DNA from: Hamiltosporidium magnivora
Taxonomy: Eukaryota > Microsporidia > Dubosqiidae
DNA: 14,933 bases
Direction of reading: 5' to 3'
Assembly: GCA_004325065.1 (NCBI GenBank)
Contig: PITI01000307.1
Coordinates: forward strand, 1-14,933
The notes under the pieces were generated by a model, which worked only from the letters and a program-made list of their open reading frames with translations, ran no database searches and was not told the origin of the DNA. The translations under genes were made by a program, and so were the position numbers. Positions 8,718 to 14,933 of this stretch are shown piece after piece; positions within the stretch are counted from its first letter, which is position 1; every line of letters starts with the position of its first letter.

Positions 8718-8968
8718 TATAAAGTGAGTCTTTTTTTGAATTTCTTTGGTTTTAAAGAATTTAATCAAAAATAAGTTAGGCGGCAAGCAGTTATCTTTAC
8801 AAATTTTTGATTGACTGGCCATAAGTAAGAAATAACAATTTAATGATTAGTAATTCTATGATAGAATATGACAATAATATTTATATTTAATAAATCAAAG
8901 ACATAATTTAAGTAACATATAGACTAAACTAAGGTATGAAAGAAAATATAATTGAAAGTTACTTTAAA

Positions 8969-9140
8969 GATTATCTAGAGAAAAGAAACATAAAAATATT
9001 TACACCAACTTTTATATATCAAGTACTCTACTCAATAATGATAGTTTTTATTTGAGGATTATGTTAAGAAAAGAAACATAAAAATATTTACACCAACTTC
9101 TATATATCAACTACTCTACTCAATAAAGATGGTTTTCAAA
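8969..9140. repeat. Tandem duplication, 88-bp unit, two copies
   Basis: Copy one begins GATTAT at 8969 and copy two at 9057. Both contain AAGAAACATAAAAATATTT, CACCAACTT and TACTCTACTCAATAA with only a handful of differences. It has no detectable coding content and is unrelated to the other two arrays. Confidence 0.92.
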
Positions 9141-9572
9141 GAAATATTTAATAGAAATATTTTACTGCCAATAACTCCGCTTATCGATTTATAAATGAAA
9201 AATCTATTTCGGATCAGAAAAATTTAATTTTAAACTTTAAGAAAAGCTCAAAATTATTTTTACTTATAATGAGAATCGTTTTTGAAAAAATGCTGTTCTA
9301 ATTTTCTGAATTCGATATAAAATAAATTCAATCTCTATATAAACAAAAATATTTATTTAAAAAACCTACCTTGACTTTTTAGTTCAAATAAATCACGAAG
9401 CATTTAAGTAAACATATGAGTATAAATTATGATAAAATCGTATGTTTAATTCTTATTAAAAAATTTAATATAACTTTATTGAGGAAACGTGTCTTTTTAG
9501 CAATGAGATAAACATTATTTACACATATAATTTTAAATATAAATTAACGTAATTATTATTTGGTTTATTGTA

Positions 9573-9867
9573 ATGAAATGTGCAGATGATCCTAAGACGG
9601 TCTCATTCATCATATATATAAAGAGACTTAGCTCTCAAGAATATAAAAAAATTCACAAAAACGAGTTTTTTTAAGTTTTAAAAGAGAATGAGATAGATAC
9701 AAAAATAAAGTTTTTACTTAGAAAGAGATTCCCAGAATATTATACAAATAAAGAAGATTATGCCTAATACATACATTTTACATATTAAAAATGCCAATAA
9801 TACACCTGTAAAAAGTAAATTTTTAAATAGTTAATTCAAAGAGATGGAAGGCTCAAAATCAAAAGAT
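9573..9867 (+). pseudogene. Probable decayed gene fragment, family unknown
   Basis: From an ATG at 9573 a purine-rich, protein-like frame runs 33 codons to a TAA at 9672, continues 30 codons in the same frame to TAA at 9765, and the next frame then stays open from 9763 to a TAA at 9832, followed by a short further segment. Two open stretches split by one stop, plus an apparent frame change, look like a gene that has decayed. The composition (many K, E, N, Y) resembles the intact genes. There is no ACCC element before the ATG. It lies about 340 bp upstream of the MCM8-like gene on the same strand. It may simply be chance in A-rich sequence. Confidence 0.3.
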
Positions 9868-10184
9868 TAATATAAAAAATAAGAAAAATAATCTAATATA
9901 AACGACATAGATATAAAAATAATCAAAACCTCAAGAAAGAATTAAGTTGTCATACCATACATTAAAATTATTATTTTTTATTTCTAATAAAAATCCAATC
10001 TAAATTGCTTAAAATATTTATAAATAAAAATTTTTTAAGAATCAGTAAAGATTTTTTTTAATAAAAATTAAAATATTTAAATAACATTTAAACAACATTT
10101 AAATAATACACTTTCATTCTACATTTTCAAATATAATTAAATCTTCATACCATAATAATAGTAATACTTCATTTAAAAAAATAT

Positions 10185-10190
10185 ACCCTA
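10185..10190 (+). promoter_or_regulatory. ACCCTA initiator-like element of the MCM8-like gene
   Basis: The C-run at 10186-10188 lies 17 bases before the ATG at 10206, farther than in the other three genes (3 to 5 bases). It is the only C-run in the preceding several hundred bases on this strand close to the gene. The TTG at 10194 between it and the ATG is not a credible nuclear start. Confidence 0.5.
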
Positions 10191-10205
10191 GATTTGCATA
10201 AAAGA

Positions 10206-12599
10206 ATGCATCCGCACATTTCATCTTGGGATTTATATTTTGATAAAGATGAATTTACATTTTTCAATAAAAATTATGAAACAATTATTAAATTTATACG
10301 AACATTAAGAAATAATGTAACAAACAAAATTCTTATAATAAAAGAGCGAGGTATTTACAAAATAAGCATGCGTTTTTTAGTAAAAATTATATCAAAAAAT
10401 CAAATTTATGAGCAACCAGAAAATACAATAAAATGTATTGCATGTGCTGTTTCAGAAATAATTTATAACGAATATGATATTAAGATGTATGTTGGTATTC
10501 GTATAACAAATTATAATATTGTTTCTTCTTTTGGTGTGTCAGTTAGTAAGGTAGAGCATCTTGTTAGTCTTATAGGTACTGTGTGTCGTGTTGGATGTAA
10601 AAAACTTATTTTTAAAAAAGTATTTTTTGAATGTTTGAAATGTAAAGAAATACTTGAAATTAAAATTGTGTCTAATGTGTATAAAACACCAAAGAAATGT
10701 GTTGGTGGGTGTAAATCTAAAAAATTTATCTTTTTAAATGATCATCCCGAGCTGCTTATTAAAGATTTTCAAGAAATTAAAATTCAAGAAATACCAAATT
10801 ATCAGAATTATTGTGGTAATTTTGAAAATATTTTTGATTTTTCAGATGAAAATAGCGAAATAAATTTGGATTTGGATTTTAAAGAAACAAACGAAAAATC
10901 TAAAGAAAAATTTGCTATAAACGAAAACAAAGAATTTAATGAAATAAATGAAAATAGAAAGCAAAGTATTGATTTGAAGTGTGATGAAGAATATAAAGAG
11001 AATAGTAGTGAATATTATTATGATTCAAATGAAGATTCAAAAGAAAAAATTGATATGAATTGTGCTAATGAACTTAAAAATAAAGATTTCGGGTTTAAAG
11101 AAATCGATAATGATTATGAAAACACAAAAAAATTGAATATGACAGATTGCTATCTATTTGATGACTTAGTAAACACGGTAGTTCCTGGAGATGTAGTTTC
11201 AGTAATTGGAATAATTAAAGCAGAAAAAGAAAGTAACGGCCTTTATAAATTAAATATTTACGTAAATAATTTAAAAATATTGAAAAATAAAAACATTTTA
11301 AATCTGAAAAAGGAAACCAAAGATTCTGATTTCAACGTCTTTAAAGATATTTCGAGAAATAAAAATATAATTTGTTCATTGGCACATTCTTTATTTAAAA
11401 ATATTTATGGAAATGAATTGATTAAAATTGGAATCGTTTTGAGTTTATTTGGAGGTACAAAAAAATTTTGTGGAAATACTTGTATTAGAAAAGAAATACA
11501 TGTGTTATTGATAGGAGAACCTGGACTTGGAAAAAGTAAATTTTTAACTTTGACATCAGAAATTCTTCCAAAAAGTACTTTTATATGCGGTAGTTCTACA
11601 ACAAGTGCTGGTCTGACAGTTTCCATGATACATGATCCTATTACATCTGAGTATGTGGTAGATGCAGGTGCTTTGGTAATTTCTGATAATAGTGTGTGTT
11701 GCCTTGATGAATTCGATAAATTAAATGATTTTAAAGTTTTATATGAAATAATGGAGCAACAGTCTTTTACAATAGCCAAAGGAGGAGTAATATGTACTGT
11801 TCCGGCTCGCACAACAATAATAAGTGCTACGAATCCAAAATATGGATTTTTCAAAGAAAATAAAACATTGAAAGAAAATCTAAATTTTAATGAAGCTCTT
11901 TTATCAAGATTTGATTTAATATTTGTTTTAAAAGATAATTTAGATGAAAATTATAATCAAGAATTATCGAAATACATCATAAATAACGATTCAAAAAAAA
12001 CATCCTCAGCTATTTCAACGGAAAGATCTGATAATAAAATATCTGAAATAATTGGAATATTAAGAAATGATATAACACAAAATCTAAAAATGAATGCAGA
12101 AACAGTGTTGTATCAAAAAGAACTTATTTCTAAATATATTTCTTATGCTAGAGAATACGTAAATCCAAGTCTTTCAACACAAGCAAAAAATACGTTAAAA
12201 TCTTTTTATTTGAGTATAAGAAACAAAGAAAATGTCGGAATAAGACATTTGGAATCTTTAATGCGGCTTACAGAAGCGAAGGCCAAAACAGAATTAAGAA
12301 TGATTGCAAATCAAAAAGATGCAGAATTTATTGTAAATTTTTACAAAAAAAGTATGAATTTTTCTTCTAAAAATACCACAAATACAAATAAAAAGAAAGG
12401 AAATAATGTTAAAGATATTATAACGCATCTAAAAAATCTAGCAATTAATACAAAAAAAACCGTTTTAAGTTATATGGAATTAATAAATGAATTGAACAAT
12501 TTCGAAATGAAAAAAAGCTCACAGGAGATTATAGAATTACTAAACCATCAAGGATATTTGATAAAAAAGGAAAGAGACAATTACCAAATTGTTATATAA
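10206..12599 (+). CDS. MCM8: MCM family DNA helicase, MCM8-like (797 aa)
   Basis: MCM8 works with MCM9 in other eukaryotes as an AAA+ helicase for homologous recombination and crosslink repair, and in meiosis; it is not part of the MCM2-7 replicative ring. The N-terminus PHISSWDLYF matches the P-x-x-GWxLYF start of MCM8. A zinc ribbon follows with C143, C146, C165 and C169. The AAA+ core has Walker A GEPGLGKSK (437-445), Walker B CLDEFDK (499-505), sensor 1 N543 in SATNP, and arginine finger SRFD (567-570). MCM8-type signatures are TTSAGLTVSM after the Walker A strand, IMEQQSFTIAKGGVICTVPART, the K-T-x-x-ENLxFNEALLSRFD stretch, ARxYVNPSLSTQA, RHLESLMRLTEA and a winged-helix end LLNHQGYLIKK. 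Length compares with 840 aa in human. Residues about 200-312 are a low-complexity acidic insert. The start was moved from the upstream TTG to the first ATG, which keeps the conserved N-terminus. No intron or frameshift seen. Confidence 0.9.
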   Translation: MHPHISSWDLYFDKDEFTFFNKNYETIIKFIRTLRNNVTNKILIIKERGIYKISMRFLVKIISKNQIYEQPENTIKCIACAVSEIIYNEYDIKMYVGIRITNYNIVSSFGVSVSKVEHLVSLIGTVCRVGCKKLIFKKVFFECLKCKEILEIKIVSNVYKTPKKCVGGCKSKKFIFLNDHPELLIKDFQEIKIQEIPNYQNYCGNFENIFDFSDENSEINLDLDFKETNEKSKEKFAINENKEFNEINENRKQSIDLKCDEEYKENSSEYYYDSNEDSKEKIDMNCANELKNKDFGFKEIDNDYENTKKLNMTDCYLFDDLVNTVVPGDVVSVIGIIKAEKESNGLYKLNIYVNNLKILKNKNILNLKKETKDSDFNVFKDISRNKNIICSLAHSLFKNIYGNELIKIGIVLSLFGGTKKFCGNTCIRKEIHVLLIGEPGLGKSKFLTLTSEILPKSTFICGSSTTSAGLTVSMIHDPITSEYVVDAGALVISDNSVCCLDEFDKLNDFKVLYEIMEQQSFTIAKGGVICTVPARTTIISATNPKYGFFKENKTLKENLNFNEALLSRFDLIFVLKDNLDENYNQELSKYIINNDSKKTSSAISTERSDNKISEIIGILRNDITQNLKMNAETVLYQKELISKYISYAREYVNPSLSTQAKNTLKSFYLSIRNKENVGIRHLESLMRLTEAKAKTELRMIANQKDAEFIVNFYKKSMNFSSKNTTNTNKKKGNNVKDIITHLKNLAINTKKTVLSYMELINELNNFEMKKSSQEIIELLNHQGYLIKKERDNYQIVI

Positions 12600-13521
12600 A
12601 TATTCTATTTCTATAATTATATCTCAATAGTTGAATATTAAACAATTATTTAAATATTCTAATTATTCATTTCAATCAGTTTTTATTTTATTTATTTGAT
12701 CAAATATAATATATTTTAAATATTGTAATTTTAATTAATTTTTTATGATGTAGAATCTAGAATCGATTTCTTCGGTACTATTTTCTAAATTTACGCAATT
12801 ATTCTCGTATTTCTAATTAAATTATCTTTTTTAATATTTTGATGAGCTGAAATACGGTTGCTCTCTTTTTTAGAAAGAAAATTGTTAGGTAGAATTGTTT
12901 TAAATTTTATTTACATTTGATATTTCTATCAAATTTTCTCTTTTGTAGAAGAAAACTTTTTATGATTTTTTATTTAAAACAATACTGCTGTAATCGTGTT
13001 TTTTTCAAGAAAATATCCGAATATTCTTGCTATAATTTTTAAACTTGTTTTCTAACTCAATAAATCTTCATACTTCAAAAGATTATAGAGTGTGTAATAA
13101 AAAAACTTCTGATTTTTTTAGATGTAGCTAAGAAAGTTGCTGGAATGTCATTAAGAAATGCATTTTTTTTATAATTAAAAAAAATCACTTGTATAACAAC
13201 GAATAAAGCTTATATAGAACGGAATCTGGAAATAAAATGCTGTATTTTTGCCTTTAAAGTCGACCTAAGGTCTTGTTTCTTACATTTTTGGAAGAATGTG
13301 TTGAATTTCGACTTAAAAAGACAACCTTAAAAATAATTAATAGTAATAAGGATATCTAGCCTCAATAATAAACGTTAAACTGGTCAAATATATTATATTA
13401 AAGATTTTTATTAGATCAAATTTAAAACGCTTAAATAAAAAATTTATATGACGAAATAGACAATCAAAAATTACATTCAAAGATAAATAAAGGCAAATGC
13501 CATTAACCAGCGTTATATTAA
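12600..13521. other. Spacer downstream of the MCM8-like gene
   Basis: AT-rich, no supported gene or RNA. Near 13064 it holds a diverged copy of the 68-bp repeat seen at 7782-7917. A minus-strand frame at 13337-13546 is open but has no C-rich element, and its composition looks like the complement of A-rich sequence. Confidence 0.5.
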
Positions 13522-13830
13522 GGCTATCTGAAATACGACAGGACATTAAAAATTAAATATGAGATGAAGCAGTATTTTAATATATCTAAAACAGAAATGT
13601 GTCATACAAATCAGAAAAAATATCTCAATAAAATAATAAATCAAGTAATGTTATAAAATTTTGACATCCAAGTTTGAAAAAAATACATCTATATGTACAG
13701 AAGGTGGAACGAAGAGCTCTCTGTGTTTATTTCACACCAAAAAATAAATAAAATTTAATTTTTGCAAAACGAATAAGTTCACACAGAGCCTGGCTTTTCA
13801 AAAAAAAGTATGCGGAAAAAACGAAACTAA
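13522..13830 (+). pseudogene. Possible decayed reading frame with several stops
   Basis: One frame stays open from 13522 for 44 codons to TAA 13654, and then in the same frame shows protein-like stretches (RRWNEELSVFISHQK, HTEPGFSKK) separated by stops at 13675, 13756, 13774 and 13828. The strand is purine-rich like the coding strands here. No start codon, C-rich element or family match was found, so it may be chance. Confidence 0.22.
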
Positions 13831-13854
13831 TAAAAAACAGATTTAAAAAGCCAG
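13719..13854. repeat. Two adjacent inverted repeats
   Basis: CTCTGTGT at 13719-13726 is the exact complement of ACACAGAG at 13781-13788. Directly after it, CTGGCTTTT at 13790-13798 is the exact complement of AAAAGCCAG at 13846-13854. Loops are 54 and 47 bases. Two perfect arms of 8 and 9 bp with several G/C pairs side by side are uncommon in such AT-rich sequence, but no known element or RNA was recognised. Confidence 0.45.
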
Positions 13855-14076
13855 AATACTAAATCATATATATTTGGATTGTTAAGTTAATTCTAGAAAG
13901 ATACCTTTTTGTTATTTTGATTTTTACTTAATTATTTCAAACATTAAAAACAAAGAAATTAAAGTTTTTATGATTCTTCTATAAATTTTGAGGTAGAACT
14001 CTTGTTTAATCAAATCTCGGGATGATATGATTGCATAATATTATAAGAAAAAACTTACGAAGTGAAATATAAATAA

Positions 14077-14295
14077 CTATATAGGCTTGATAGAGTTGAT
14101 GGTCGCTTAAAATCTTGCATATCATTTCTTCTAATTCAGAACAGCAACTATAAACATCTAACTAACTTCTTTGATATTACTAAATGTAGATTCGAAGCAG
14201 GCAAAAGATAGAAAAACATACTAAGTTTTGCTCTCTCTTTCATAAAATATTTGGCCAAAAAAAGATTACAAATAATAAATAAATACAGAATCTAA
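14077..14295 (+). pseudogene. Possible decayed gene fragment with one in-frame stop
   Basis: The frame is open from 14077 for 44 codons, stops at TAG 14209, and continues open for 27 more codons to TAA 14293. The residue mix is protein-like (RLDRVDGRLKS, FFDITKCRFEAGKR, FIKYLAKKRLQ) and less biased than random AT-rich translation. No start codon, C-rich element or family was recognised. A readthrough or sequencing error is an alternative to decay. Confidence 0.28.
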
Positions 14296-14933
14296 AAATT
14301 CCAATGATATAATCAAAGTCAGAAGTTACTAATGAAAAGTCAAGTTTCGTGCCAAATATAGAATAAATTGATATAGTGATTTATAAAGCGTATAGAAAAG
14401 AGACTGATAAGTATTTTTAGCATTTTAATAATATTGATATAAAATTTCCCCTTGAAAATAAGCTTATTCATAATAGAACATATATATACTCTTTTCATAT
14501 TTTACAGAAACGGTAATTAAATAAAAAAACCAGTGTTGTAATATTCATCTATTAAGTATATTTTTTGAGTTTAAAAATGATTTATTGGAGGGAAAGATTC
14601 GATTTAGCATACAAACACCAATGTAAAAGGATTGTTTTATTTTGTTTACAAAACTACTTTTATTATTTAAATTCTATGTTTTATTAGTACTATTTTTTTG
14701 CTTTTCATAAATTTTTTGATTACTTCAAATAAGTATTCCCTTGTTAAAAGATTGTATAAAATTAAACTTCGAATTCGCTATTTAAATTTTTGTATTTAAA
14801 CATAAATCATTAGACAAAAAACAAAAAAAATTAATTATAAAATGTTTTTATTATTTTTGATTCTTTTGTAATTTAATTTAAAAATAAATGACAAAAAATT
14901 TATAATTTATTCGTCTAAAAAAGAAACACCGTC
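14296..14933. other. Spacer at right edge, no gene seen
   Basis: AT-rich sequence with long A and T runs toward the window edge. No reading frame, RNA gene or repeat could be supported. Confidence 0.55.

Larger units (their letters stand above)
7667..10205. other. 2.5 kb repeat-bearing spacer upstream of the MCM8-like gene
   Basis: No intact gene. It contains three separate tandem repeat arrays, a small inverted repeat and a probable decayed reading frame, each listed separately. The remainder is AT-rich and unremarkable. Just before the MCM8-like gene, at about 10060-10110, there are short reiterations of the type ACATTTAAA. Confidence 0.55.

Noticed and set aside
10194..10205. TTG-initiated N-terminal extension of MCM8 (four codons)
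   Set aside because: TTG is not a credible start in a eukaryotic nuclear gene; the next in-frame ATG at 10206 preserves the conserved N-terminus.
11405..11854. 149-codon minus-strand frame inside the MCM8-like gene
   Set aside because: It is exactly antisense to the conserved AAA+ core, whose conservation explains the lack of stops.
13337..13546. 69-codon minus-strand frame downstream of MCM8
   Set aside because: No C-rich element at its start and an F/L/I-rich translation typical of the complement of A-rich spacer.

Overview
This window looks like nuclear DNA from a microsporidian with an expanded, AT-rich genome (gene-poor lineages such as Edhazardia, Anncaliia or Hamiltosporidium fit better than compact Encephalitozoon or Nematocida; the genus cannot be fixed from the sequence alone). 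The evidence is four intronless, strongly diverged and shortened eukaryotic nuclear genes, very AT-rich spacers, and a C-rich ACCC(C)T element just before the ATG of all four genes. This last point matches the CCC-like initiator motif known from microsporidian promoters. Only about 5.5 kb of the 14.9 kb is intact coding sequence.

Layout: (i) 1-304, spacer with nothing recognised. (ii) 305-898 minus, a Mediator head subunit resembling Med18, head-to-head across 232 bp with (iii) 1131-2543 plus, SRP54, the GTPase of the signal recognition particle. (iv) 2544-6583, a 4 kb spacer with only short relict-like open stretches and a small C-rich island near its right end. (v) 6584-7666 plus, an unrecognised charged, probably nuclear protein with a chromo-like N-terminus and a weak CENP-C-like R...W motif near the C-terminus. 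(vi) 7667-10205, a spacer rich in tandem repeats (68-bp x2, about 56-bp x5, 88-bp x2) and a probable decayed gene. (vii) 10206-12599 plus, an MCM family helicase whose closest match is MCM8, with a long low-complexity insert in its N-terminal domain. (viii) 12600-14933, a spacer with inverted repeats and two possible decayed reading frames.

The genes do not form a pathway: they cover transcription (Med18), secretion (SRP54), probable chromatin or kinetochore work (the 360-aa protein) and homologous recombination repair (MCM8). The most notable content is an MCM8-type helicase in a reduced parasite, the MCM8 insert with an internal repeat, the candidate divergent chromatin/centromere protein, and a satellite-like array whose units keep a small hairpin. 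In two genes (Med18 and MCM8) the longest open frame runs upstream of the true start through a TTG codon; the first ATG after the ACCC element was chosen instead.
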